DNA from: Mnemiopsis leidyi
Lineage: Eukaryota > Ctenophora > Tentaculata > Lobata > Bolinopsidae
Direction: 5' to 3'
NCBI GenBank assembly: GCA_000226015.1
Contig: JH153777.1
Span: 195,675-241,903, forward strand
DNA length: 46,229 nucleotides
Shown here: piece by piece, positions 10,983-22,200 of the stretch
Layout: the number at the start of each line of letters is the position of its first letter
Position numbering within the stretch: the first letter of the stretch is position 1
Made by a program: the position numbers and the translations under genes
Notes under the pieces: generated by a model
Seen by the model: the letters and a program-made list of their open reading frames with translations, nothing else
The model's database searches: none
What the model was told of the DNA's origin: nothing

Positions 10983-12923
10983 ATGGCTTTCCAAAATCGT
11001 TCTGTTATTTTATCGCTTTTGGCTCTGTTTTCTCTAGCCCTGCTGTTGTGGATGGGATTAGACACTCTGTCTTCAGGCGGCACTTACGCATATCAGGTAA
11101 ATTTAAATTTAACTTGCCGGTTTAAGTTTTATCTGATGGATATTTTGCTTCGTATTGCATTCTTACTTCCGGACTTTGATGAACACCCATCTTCCTGATT
11201 ATAAATTGTGCAAATAAATTTTTAATTTTTAACCATTCCTTAACATATTGGACACCTAGCATAGCTTCCTCAGATATTTACAATGATGTCGTGGGATGAG
11301 GCGAGAAGTTCAGATCTTAAGTTGAAATTGCTTGCGGAGGATGAGTGGAACTTACACAAGTTCAACATGAAGTATTATAAACATGAGTGTACAGCAGAGC
11401 AAAACAATCCAAGGTCACAAAGTAGTAAAATTTAGGTTTAATGCCCTTGGGAATTGTTATTACGGATTGTGGTGTGAAGTATTTATTTTTTCTGCAATGC
11501 TTTTTCATCCCTTTTACATGTCCATGTTAATTAGTTAATTGGATATCTCGCAGGTATGCGTGGATTTCAGCACTAAATAACGATAAATATGTGATACCAA
11601 CTTTAGTTTTGGGTCATTTACTAAACAGATTATCATGTATAACGAACAAAGTTGTTTTAGGTAAGTCCTTAATCCTTACTCCCTATTTGTCTTAAATTGC
11701 GTCTTTGTATTTGTTTGCTTTCAGTCGTTTCTTACATCGTTTATAGTCATCTCTTGTTTTAGATAAGTCTAAATAGGTTAGTTGTTTTTGCATCGTTTGT
11801 TAAACCTGCTTTGGCCTGTACTTATGCTGAATCATCGACATGAAAATTGGATTTAACATCGAGATTTAAACAGTTAAAAGTTAAACAGTTAAAAATTAAA
11901 CAGTTAAAAGTTAAACTTAAAACATAGCAAGTTTAACAAATATCACTTTCAGTTTCCCACAAAGTTACACAATTAGGAATCTCCGCTCTAGAATCTGTGG
12001 GATTTCAGGTGCGCCAAATTCACATAAGGAGGGGGGCAAAAGTTTCTTTCCCTGTGTTCGGAATGCAATAAATGTTATCGGCAAATTTTATCAGATTAAA
12101 CTCTTGAACTTCTATAATAACTGCTCCTTAATTAGCAATCAATTTATTGCGCTGTTCCCATAACAGCAAGATAAATTAATTTTTTTCAAAAACAGTTCAT
12201 GTAATTACGAGTTTTGTCCCAGGTGATGGTTACAGAGGGCCTAGACTGCAACTTCATGGACAGAGCTTACAACAGACCAGAAGCTAACAAGGGTATCACC
12301 GGTACCCATACTCGTCTACTAGTCTTTAATCTCACTGACTATGATAAGGTATCGCGTTAGTTTTATCGATACAATTTGGTGCTGCCAGATTTATCGAATT
12401 CGAAAAGTTCAGACGTTTCGTGATTTCTGACTAATAGAGCTATATCATACATCTTCAATCATCAGCATAAAAATGCTGCTATTTTAATTCCTTATGTTTG
12501 TAGCATATACCATGTGCATTGTACTATATACATTATATGGTATTGTAAATATACATTGGCTAGTATTGTGGTACAACAGTATTCCCAATTCTCCCAGGTG
12601 ATATATCTAGACAGTGATTACTTCCCCACAACTCCCCTCGACAGCCTGTTTGACATGGTACACCCGGGAAAACTAACTGCGGCTTACTGCTCCAAACCCG
12701 GCGTTGTTGATCCCTGCTTCAACGCAGGTCAGTCAGAATTTTCATTTTTCAGTTAGTCAGTAAGTCAGGTTTTGTTCGTCTGTCAGTCAGATTTCATGTT
12801 TGTTTCACAATTTGTCTGTCTGTCTGTCTAACTATCTGTATGTCTTTCTGTCTGTCTGTCTGTCTGTCTTTCTGTATGTCTGTCTGTCTGTCTACATNNN
12901 NNNNNNNATCTATCTGTCTGTAC

Positions 12924-12986
<63 letters not shown>

Positions 12987-13045
12987 ACTGTCTGTCTATC
13001 TGTTCCTCTGTCTGTCTGTCTCCTATCTATCTATCTGTCTGTTTA

Positions 13046-13118
<73 letters not shown>

Positions 13119-13683
13119 AAAATCCCCACATCTAAAACCCCTCTATCTGCAGGACTTGTAGGTCTAGTACCGGATACACAAACTTTCACAGAAGTTATGG
13201 AACACTGGAAACGTCTCTCCGCTGTAAGCTGTCCTGACGATCAGCGACTGCTGTGGTTTCACTTCGCTAATTACGATAATTGGATACCAATATCATACAG
13301 GTGATTGCTAATCGATTAAATGCTTGAAAAATACGGCGACCAAAATTATTCTCCATACCGGTGTCCGGGGTTTCTTACCACTATCAAAGACTTACAGGAA
13401 ATACCTTACGCTAAGTTACAACTTATCAGCTTTTATTTTCAGCTTCAACGTGCGCCGGGAGCGATACTTCCCGATGAGAAGTTTCCACTTCGCAGGACAC
13501 GGTCGGGAACCACGTCCCTGGGAGTGGAAGGACCGTCCTACTGACCTGGAACTTCTCAGCTACAACCGACCGATGAGCACCGTGATGGACATTATCGCCT
13601 TGTGGTGGAAGTATTTGTTGGTTGTGGTCCGGGATGAGAAACTGGAGCAGTTCTGGCTGAGTGTCAAAAATCTGACATTGTGA
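10983..13683 (+). CDS. GT8-family glycosyltransferase (glycogenin-like fold), type II membrane protein
   Basis: Eight exons join in phase: 10983-11096, 11274-11413, 11554-11660, 11953-12008, 12223-12348, 12598-12727, 13153-13300 and 13443-13683, for 353 residues. The N-terminus is short and followed by a hydrophobic signal anchor (SVILSLLALFSLALLLWMGL), so the enzyme is probably a Golgi or ER lumenal type II protein. GT8 features are YAWISALNNDKYVIPTLVLG, then VIYLDSDYFP with the metal-binding DxD-type motif at residues 186-188, FNAGLVGLVP, the DQRLLW segment and FHFAGHGREPRPWEW near the end. The family transfers sugars from nucleotide-sugar donors with retention of configuration. The acceptor cannot be inferred; because of the membrane anchor a glycogen-priming role is unlikely. 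Intron 6 contains a CTGT microsatellite and an assembly gap, so its length is uncertain but the coding exons are not affected. Confidence 0.85.
12808..13117 (+). repeat. (CTGT)n microsatellite containing a 10-N assembly gap
   Basis: Tetranucleotide CTGT/TCTG repeats with TACTG, TATC and TTTC interruptions fill most of GT8 intron 6. Positions 12898-12907 are N, the only ambiguous bases in the window, so the true repeat length is unknown. Translated in two frames the repeat gives long SVCL strings that are artefacts. Confidence 0.97.
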
Positions 13684-14049
13684 TTTGATGGAGCGGTGCA
13701 GAACTGTTATCTGAATTTTTGTAGAGGCTTTTGATGGAGAAAAATTTAATTTTTTCCGATTAGAGTTGATGAGGTGATTTTCGTCAAACTTTTTAAAAAG
13801 CGTTGAACTAACGAACTGCTAGGGCCGTGTTTACCGTAGCAATTTTTAGTCAGATCAGAAAAACTCAATTAAACTTTTTCGAGGATATTTACAGTTTGCA
13901 GTTGTTTGTCTGGGAAGTTAATGTTCTTTTGTATTTATAGTAATAGTATTGGATTTGTCGCGATTTACTTTCGATCGTGAAGCTCCCCGCTTTGCTGTTT
14001 GCGTAACTTTACAATTTTCCAGTTGTTAATTTTGTTGTTGAGTATTATA
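13684..14049. other. GT8 3' UTR and flanking sequence
   Basis: AT-rich sequence following the GT8 stop. I see no ORF, structured repeat or canonical AATAAA signal. It ends where the palindromic repeat cluster begins. Confidence 0.5.
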
Positions 14050-15210
14050 AATATTTTGTCTGACTTTGTCCGACCCTCATTATAACTATAAGCGTTCACT
14101 TAACCAGGTGCTTACGCACGCTACGCAGCTTTTCCAGGCACCTCTTTTGGCGCGCTCGACGCTCTGGTTAGACTTAGAGTTAGAGCAATTCTGAGCAAAT
14201 AGAGAAAATTTATTGTGCCGGGAGGGTGCGCCCTGTTCACCTAATCAGGTGTTTACGCAGCGCAAAGGGGCTCTGGTTAGAGCAATAGAGCAATGCGCCT
14301 TGCTCTAACAAAAGCCCGGCCCTTTTGCGCGCGCCACTAGAGACATGGCTGGGAAAACTTCTAGCTGCGTAGCAGCCGCCGCGCGCTGCTTAAGCACCTG
14401 CAACCTGGTTAGATCACGTGAACAATGCGCCCTGTATTTGTACGGCAGCGCTTGTCGCGGTGATACCCGACTCACGCAGCTAAAACGTTTCGTTAGAACG
14501 GTAGACGGATATAATCTCGTCAAGGCAGCGCGCACCCTCCTGTCATTTTATTCCTCTCTATTCGCTTCGAATGAGGGTCGAACAAAGTCAGACAAGCAAA
14601 AGGCCCTCTGCCCTGTCTGCCCCTCTGGTTGGAGTTGACGAGATGATATCCGTCTAACGTTCTAACGAAACGAGGAGAGCAGAAAACTGCGAGCCGCGCG
14701 CGGGTCGGGTAACATCTCGACAAGGTTGAAGCAAAGGGTCGGACAACGTCAGACAAAGGGATATACGTGTTTAGCACGGCTATGTCGGCAAGTAACCAGC
14801 GATCGCTGATCATTTATGAATTAAACAGAATTAAACGTTAAACTATCATTTGAGAACACTAACGTCACTAACGAACATGTTGTGATTATACAAAAATAAA
14901 TAATTATAATTTAATCATTGTAGGTTGATAGCCTTGCTCCACGTTGCATAGCCCTGCTGCCGCGAATTTTTTCGAAAAGGGTCACAACGTGATCTGAGAC
15001 AATGATAACCTACTGTCGCGGCCATCACGCGCTCTCACGCATTTCTGGCCTTTCGAAGAAATTCTAGACGCGCATCGCCCGTTAATTTAATCATTAAAGT
15101 TTTTAAAACAAAAATGACAAAAATGATAAAACATACTAAAATTTTATAAATTTCTCACAATTTTATTTGACGAGATTATATCCGTCTAACGTTCTAACGA
15201 AACAATCGTG
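14050..15210. repeat. Nested palindromic, GC-richer repeat cluster
   Basis: Several inverted and direct repeats are superimposed. GTCTGACTTTGTCCGACCC near 14058 is inverted as GGGTCGGACAACGTCAGAC near 14729, and as GGGTCGAACAAAGTCAGAC near 14574. GTTTCGTTAGAACGGTAGAC at about 14487 is inverted at about 14650, and a direct copy of the latter (CGTCTAACGTTCTAACGAAA) occurs at about 15183. Direct sub-repeats around CAGGTGCTTACGCA and CTCTGGTTAGA lie between 14105 and 14290. Base composition is visibly richer in GC than the flanks. This fits a composite non-autonomous DNA element with inverted ends near 14058 and 14750. No transposase is present. Confidence 0.6.
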
Positions 15211-16004
15211 AGTCGGGTATCACCGCGACAAAAACTGAAACAAGGTCGAACATAAGAATTTAAACAGGGCGAAAGCAGCAAAATGCCAAAGACTAGGAGG
15301 CAGTGTCAAATGTTACACACTGTGGCTTTAGGAAAAGTAGGGTTACAGCTATTGCGGAATTGGATTTAAACCTTCTACAGTTTTATGTACATTAGTGTGT
15401 TTTTTCTCATTCTTTTTTAATGGTATATAGATATTTTTATATAGGGTCATTTGTGTATTCAAGGTGTAATTGTCTATTTATATTTTTCACTTTATAGAAT
15501 TACATTGCAAACTTAAATTCATAATGGTCCGAATAGGAAAAAAATGTAATACTTTATTTTAATACATGTATTGTAAACTAAGGTGTCTCAGGACATCAGA
15601 GTCAATCTCGCAGCATAATCGACAGACTTATGTCTCGCTGTTGTTCTGAGTCTTATACTTAGTGTAGCATCTTACTTCTATTCGTTGATTATGGCTACGT
15701 GAGCAAAGCTTGGCGATACTCGTTCGTTTCGGCATTCTGGGTAGCATGAATGTAGGCGAGCACTTAGCTGCGAGGTTAAAAGCAGGCGGTCTCATCTTTC
15801 ACACTCCAAGTCCATGTCCATGGTAGACAACATGGACATCTTGTAATAACCGTGTACTTCAAAATGGGTACCCCAGTCTTAAGATTGCTAAACCAGTGTG
15901 CTAATTATAATTTTAGCCCGGTTTGTCATGCTTTTCTTTGTCTCGAAGGTTAAATGCCGAAACTGAGTACTCCCTCTCAAACTAACGGCCATTTGTATTT
16001 GTAT
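15211..16004. other. No gene recognised
   Basis: AT-rich sequence without a convincing ORF. A word at 15815-15840 (GGTAGACAACATGGACATCT) also occurs inverted at 16633-16652, inside the SINE-like head described separately, so this may be a fragment of the same family on the plus strand. Confidence 0.4.
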
Positions 16005-16665
16005 TTTGATACTCATGTACCCAGGCTTTTACAGTCATATTGAAGGAGCTCTTGGAAGATTCTAGATCTTTTAACGGAGACCGTCATTCAATTTCAATTC
16101 AATTTATAAAATTTTGTCAACCAGTAATGAATGAAAATAGTTTACTATAATATATACAATGATCGTCTATGTTTTACAGGATACCGACTGGAAGAGTCCA
16201 GCTCTTTTGACAGGGCAACATACTAAGGCCAAAATTAATATAAATAATCAGACATATACAAATACTAACCAATTGACAAGCAGTTTCGATCAATTCATAT
16301 TGTTGTATAATAATCATATTACTTATGAAATTGCCCCAGCCTAACTATATATTCAAAGAATAAAAACATCTCCATTGAACTTACTAACCCATACAATAAA
16401 TTAACCCATCCTTATACTTTCCTATCATGTAAATCAAAAAATATCTGTATTCTTCAATGAATTAGAATCGCTGGTATATTTAACCCTCAATCACGGTTTC
16501 CCAGTCATTCGGCTGAGTCCTCAGTCCACCAAAGAAGATTACGTAGGCAGATGCCTTTAGCACACACCTCTAGGATTGGTGGATCTGGGAATTGAACCCT
16601 TGATCTACTGCATAGAAAGTCGGGGTATTGCTAGATGTCCATGTTGTCTACCCCTGGCCCTGCTG
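16005..16665 (-). mobile_element. tRNA-derived SINE-like element, split by an insertion of about 400 bp
   Basis: Read on the minus strand from 16665, the element has a tRNA-like head: GGGGTAGACAACATGGAC as a possible A box, and GGTTCAATTCCC, a good B box, near 16595. The family body follows (TTGGTGGACTGAGGACTCAG and GACTGGGAAACCGTGATTGA) down to about 16485. The rest of the body (CGTTAAAAGATCTAGAATCT to GTAAAAGCCTGGGTAC) appears only at 16085-16018. Two other copies (17030-17205 and 26560-26735) have these halves side by side, so about 16086-16484 is foreign sequence inserted into this copy. The insert is AT-rich and unrecognised. Confidence 0.6.
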
Positions 16666-17029
16666 CTGCGAACATGAGACAACACTTATTGATTTTCAAA
16701 ATCGCAATCCATCATGATGGTTTGTCCCAGTGATACCTGACACTCACAGCTCAAAGCTGAATGAATCTTTTCATATCAACCATATAATCATTTCAACTTG
16801 ATAGCCATCTGTTGGGTCGAACAAAAAGTTGTCATAGTGATTTTCAAGATCCTTTCATTGTAACCGTAGACTGATACAATCTCATCCAAAAGAGGCAATG
16901 ATTTCCCTGAATAGAACTGTGGTGTATGAAATTTTGTCACTTTGTCTCTAATGTTATTTGAAGCATATTGTAAATTTTTTGTGACCCATGCACATGAACT
17001 GAGGTAATTACTTACTTCATAAGAGTAGT

Positions 17030-17210
17030 GCACTAAAGGCATTTGCCTTAGATGCAACCTTCTTCGGTTGACTCAGCCGAATGACTGGGAAACTGTGATT
17101 GAGGGTTAAATTAGGAGGATCTCCTTTAAAAGATCTAGAATCTTCCAGGAGTCCCTTCAGTATAACTGTAAAAGCCTGGGTACAGGTGTAACAAATACAA
17201 ATACCTTTGC
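17030..17210 (+). mobile_element. SINE-like element, 5'-truncated copy
   Basis: It shares with the copies at 16005-16665 and 26560-26735 the segments CTTCGGTTGACTCAGCCGAA, GACTGGGAAACTGTGATTGA, AAAAGATCTAGAATCTTCCA and GTAAAAGCCTGGGTACAGG. The tRNA-like head is not visible upstream. It ends in ACAAATACAAATAC, a simple-repeat tail. It faces the copy at 16005-16665. Confidence 0.65.
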
Positions 17211-17935
17211 ACACTCCTAGAGCAAAGCTGAAAAAAGGCAATAGTGATAAAGATTTTTAGTAGTTTTTTGGTATTACTACAACACACCATCCTAAAAAAG
17301 GTCCCAATGCACTTAAATGCTGGAAAATCAAAAATCTGATTCCTGCTTCAATTTGCTTTAAGGATGTCTCCTAAAACCAAACCAAATCTAATTCTGCCAC
17401 ATGAATCCTTCCAAGCCTATGAAAGGTCTGAGTTAAGAACAACCAACTATCTAAGTTGGAGGTCTTGGAACAAAGTTTAATGCCCTAAATGTTCAAACAT
17501 TTATCATCCTTTGTCTAAATTAGAGTAATAACTCTACTCAGTCAATCCTCTGGCAGCGACCCTTTCAGGCAGTGGCATAATATTTGTGGTCTAGCCAATG
17601 AGTTTCCCCCGTTGCAAAAAAGTAGCCCAAGGCCCATGTGGTGCCCAGGGTGTATGGGCTTACTGGGGGCACCGAGCAATTTATAAAATATGGCCGAAAT
17701 TGGAAAAATCCATTTCATAGATTGAACATTTTTTGAAAACTCTATTGTGGAGGGCTGTAATTTATACAGAAAAATATTACATAATAAAAATTTAAGTTAT
17801 TTTGTTATGAATTATATTAGTCGCAAAACACAAAGCATGCCTCCTACAAGAAAAGACACAGGGTTTTCTTGTAATTTCCTTGTAACTTCTCCTCTCTAAA
17901 TGCTGGCCTAATTTGTCTTTTACTTCTAGCTTAAC
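17211..17935. other. No gene recognised
   Basis: AT-rich sequence with no supported ORF, splice structure or clear internal repeat. Some GGCCCA-rich segments near 17620-17680 are unlike the flanks but do not match anything I recognise. Confidence 0.4.
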
Positions 17936-18320
17936 ATTGAAAATTTCCATTTTTGGGCCTTATAAGGAGTCAGTCAGAGGGTCACATGGTAATTTTTCGG
18001 CTTCAAAACTATCAAATTTGGATTCCTTATCAAATTTGGCCTAAATATACTGGTCCAACTTTTTTTTCTAGCTCTAAGTTAAAAATTTCCATTTTGGGAC
18101 CTTATAAAATGTGGGTTTTACTTTTATTCTAGATTTAAGTTAACAATATTCATTTTTGGGCTATTGGGGGTCAATAAGGGCCATATGGAGGGTCTAAATA
18201 AGGTTTTTGAGCTTCGGGACAGTCGCAATCAGATTCATTGTCAAATTTTACGCAAAAATGTAGGTAAAACTTTTCATCTAAGCTCAAAGATGCAAATTTT
18301 CAATTTTAAGGCCTTTGAGT
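17936..18320. repeat. Dispersed repeat with an internal unit of about 110 bp
   Basis: Three internal copies of a unit share words such as AAATTTCCATTTTTGGGCC, TTCTAGCTCTAAGTTAAAAA and a C-rich GACAGTCGCAATC. The same words occur in inverse orientation at about 37125-37410 (AAAATGGAAATTTTTAACTT, GATTGTGACAGTCCCGAAGC) and 38290-38480, so this is an interspersed family. No coding content or terminal structure is visible. Confidence 0.55.
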
Positions 18321-18516
18321 AATATGGTTTTTAACTATGTCCTTTTTACATAGTACCTATTATTATTGCTTACATTATTATTGTTACTATAAATTACAAT
18401 TCATTTTGATATTAACATTGTTTTGGATTGCAATATTTTAGAAATAATCAGACAAATAAGCAGACAATGTCATATTGAATTAGCTCACACTTTACACTAA
18501 TTGTACTAATTTACAG

Positions 18517-18613
18517 TGAATGATAATGTTTGAAGAGGTCAGCAAAAGAATTACAGAAAATGTATCTGAAGTGGTGGAAAGTGGGATGAGTCTCCAAGCA
18601 GGATTTATAACTG
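18517..18613 (+). other. Exon-like 97-nt segment upstream of ATP9
   Basis: The segment is bounded by a good acceptor (CTAATTTACAG|TGAATG) and a consensus donor (ATAACTG|GTAAGT), and is open from an ATG at 18520. It encodes a short, mostly polar sequence I do not recognise. The ATP9 start codon at 19247 is preceded by another acceptor-like ACTTTCAG at 19221-19228. The segment could therefore be a 5' non-coding or upstream-ORF exon of ATP9. Joined there, its frame meets a stop just after the ATP9 ATG, so it would not extend ATP9. Confidence 0.3.
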
Positions 18614-19246
18614 GTAAGTTTATTAAACAAAATCATTCAAGTGCTGTAAGTTCAATTTGTGTAAAGATTGGGAAGGAGCCTCAAAAAACCCTTGATTTTC
18701 TCAAAAAGCCCTTTCACCTCTGCTTCAGTCAAATGTTGACAGGCAAAATAGATTTGCCTCTATTCATGTCGTCTTGACCTTATATTCCATCAAATTTCAC
18801 AATACCATCGTGCATCGGTAGGTATATCTTTTGAACAATCCTTTTCAAGCTCCAATTATACATCTAAAACCCTATAACTCTATGAGGCTGTGCTATACTA
18901 CCTGTTTATACACTCTTGGTTAAACAATCATAGTCATTGAATTGTCAAGATTCACATCATAGGGACCTATTCATGAGCTTGTTGTGCCTGTTAAATAAGC
19001 ACCGTGTTTTGAGATATCGTTGTGCAATCAGGTTTTGTGTCATTAAATGTAACTACCTAACCTGTTCTGTATTCACGACAAAAGTGTTGTAATGTTCTGC
19101 CGTGGCGTTTTCTTGATTTCCAATCTAGATAGTATTAATCGTTTTAACACGTGTCATGTTCTCTGTAATTTTCAATTGCTCTGACAAGATCGCTATTTGG
19201 TGTTACAAAGCAGATATATTACTTTCAGCTAGTTTTAGTGTGAGCA

Positions 19247-22200
19247 ATGGATAGCCTATTGAAGTGTTGTAAACCTCCGGAACCACAAGAGAGAAAAGTG
19301 TTTCTGGGCCAAAACTGGAAAGGTGTTCTGGAAACCTACAGTGGCCACCCAGTTCCAACAAAATTTGTCTCAAACGAAGTCAAAAATACGAAGTACAGCC
19401 TGTTGATGTTCATTCCAAAAGTTCTTTATGAGCAGTTCAAAGTGTTCATCAATCTGTATTTTCTTGCGATAGCAGTATCCCAGCTCATTCCAGACCTACG
19501 TGTTTCTGCTGTTTGGGCCAACTTGCTCCCACTCATGCTTGTTATCTCTATCACCATGTGTAGAGAAGCTTATGACGATCTCATGAGATGGAGAAGAGAC
19601 CGAGAGGTGAACAAATCGCTTTACAAAAGACTTACCCCGGCTGGAATTGTTAATGTAAACTCTGAGAAAATAAAAGTCGGGGATTTGATCTATGTTGAAA
19701 AAGACTGTCGCATTCCTGCAGATATGATACTGCTGAGGACGACTGAGAAATCGGGCAGTTGTTTTCTTAGGACAGATCAACTTGATGGAGAGACTGATTG
19801 GAAGTTGAGACTGGCCGTCGGGACAACTCAGAAACTTTCTTCAGATGAAGAAGTCCTAAGATGTGGTTCTTCAATATATGCTGAGAAGCCTCAAAAGGCC
19901 ATCTACAACTTCATTGGAAACTTCCATTCTCTACTCCCAACTGAGTCAGAAGAACCTCTGAATATTGAAAATACACTTTGGGCCAACACGGTTATGGCTA
20001 CTGGGACAGCACTTGGTGCTGTGATCTACACTGGCAAGGAAACCCGGAGTTGCATGAACACAAACGATACACCAAGTAAAACTGGTCACACTGATACCGA
20101 GTTGAACAACATGACTAAGTTATTATTTTTATTGTCAGTTGTTCTATCTATTTCATTGCTACTACTCAAAGGAATAAACAAACTGTGGTACAAGGATTTT
20201 GTCAGATTTATAGTCATCTTCTCTAACATCATTCCTATTAATCTGCGTGTTAACCTCGATCTATCCAAGATCTGGTACAGCATATGTATTCACAATGACG
20301 ATAAGATACCAGGAACTGTTGCTCGAAATACCACCATTCCAGAAGAGTTAGGAAGAATCAGATACCTATTGTCAGATAAAACTGGTACTTTAACAAAGAA
20401 CGAGATGATCTTCAAGAAACTTCACCTTGGAACTGTCTCCTTTGATACTGAAACCTTCCCTGAAGTCAGAGAGCATCTTGTCAGTCAGTACAAGAAGGAA
20501 ATAAAACCGGGAGGCAAAGTTCGGGAGACCCTGGCCCTCCGAGTGGCAGAGGCAGTGCAAGCTCTAGCAATCTGCCACAATGTAACACCCTCTGGGACTC
20601 AACTCTCTGACATGAAACAGGAACATTTATATATGTACGAAACTAGCCCTCTGATCACAGAATCCTCCCTAACCTATGACAAGATGCAATATCAGGCTGC
20701 TTCTCCAGACGAAATAGCTTTGGTAGAGTGGACAGAGGAGGTAAACCTAACCCTGGTTTATCGAGATCGACAGCTGTTGAGACTGCGAACTCCAGGTGGT
20801 AGGATTGAGGAATTTGAAATCTTGTTGACATTTCCCTTTACCAGTGAGAGCAAAAGAATGGGAATTATAGTTAGAGATGTAATAAATGGGGAGATAAGCT
20901 TTGTGATGAAGGGAGCTGATGTTGTAATGATTAACATAGTTCAATACAATGACTGGTTAGAAGAAGAATGTAGCAACATGGCTCGAGAAGGACTGAGGAC
21001 TTTGGTCGTAGCCAAAAAAAGACTGTCAAAGGATCAATATGATGACTTTGAACGACGGTATAACAAGGCAAAACTCAGTGTTAATGACAGGGCAGCGCAG
21101 ATGCGTCAAGTACAGATGACTTTAGAGGGTGATATGAAGTTACTGTGTGTCACTGGAGTTGAAGATCAATTGCAGCCTGGCGTGAGAACTACCTTGGAGC
21201 TGCTTGGTAATGCTGGAATTAGTGTGTGGATGTTGACTGGTGATAAGTTAGAGACTGCTACCAACATTGCCGTTTCCTCATGTCTTGTCCAGCGCACAAC
21301 ACCTATCTTTACATTCAGACCTGTGGAGACGAGAATGGAAACTCACAATGAGCTGAACAATTTCAGAAAACAAAATGGGAATGCTCTGGTTATCCAAGGA
21401 GACTCAATAATGGTCTGTTTAGAGCATTATGAACAAGAATTCGTTAATCTTGCCATGGTCTCACCAGCTGTTGTGGTTTGCCGTTGCAGTCCCACCCAAA
21501 AAGCTGCAATTGTGCATCTCATCAAGAAACACAGCAACAAACCAGTTGCTGCTATTGGCGATGGAGGTAACGACGTGAGCATGATTCAAGCAGCGGACCT
21601 GGGTGTTGGTATTGTTGGCAAAGAAGGAAAACAAGCTTCTCTTGCTGCTGATTTCTCCATCAACCAGTTCAGCTATATCGGAAGATTGTTACTCTGGCAT
21701 GGAAGGAACAGTTACAACCGATGTGCATCTCTCTCCCAATACATCTTCCACCGTGGTCTCATCCTCTCCATCATCCAGGCTATCTTTATTGCTCTCTTCC
21801 ATTTTGTCTCCATTGCACTTTATTCGGGAGAAATGCTTCTCGGTTACACTGCAGTATTCACTGCTTTTCCTGCATTCTTGATCGTGTTGGATGTGGATGT
21901 TGAATCTAAGCTAGCCATGATGTATCCAGAACTTTACAAGGAGCTGCAGAAAGGCCGAGCCATGTCCCCAAAAACCTTCCTCATGTGGATCCTTGTTTCC
22001 GTCTACCAAGGATCAGTCATCATGTTTCTTGGTCTACTGCTCTTCCAAGAGGACTTTATCCATGTGGTGTCTATCACCTTTACTGTACTTATCGTAACAG
22101 AACTCCTGATGGTTATTCTTACAATTGAAACTTGGCATTGGTTGATGGCAATTGCTCAGGTGTTATCCTTGGCCGTTTATGGAGGTTTCATTGTTTTTCT

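Noticed and set aside
12800..13304. Long open frames encoding Ser-Val-Cys-Leu repeats
   Set aside because: They are translations of the CTGT microsatellite in two frames across an N gap; only the last segment from 13153 belongs to the GT8 gene.
14305..14813. Overlapping ORFs of 76-97 codons on both strands
   Set aside because: They arise in a GC-richer palindromic repeat where stops are rare; the inverted structure explains openness on both strands.
16595..16660. A true tRNA gene on the minus strand
   Set aside because: A B box (GGTTCAATTCC) is present, but acceptor and anticodon arms do not pair and the sequence continues into a repeat family; treated as a tRNA-derived SINE head.
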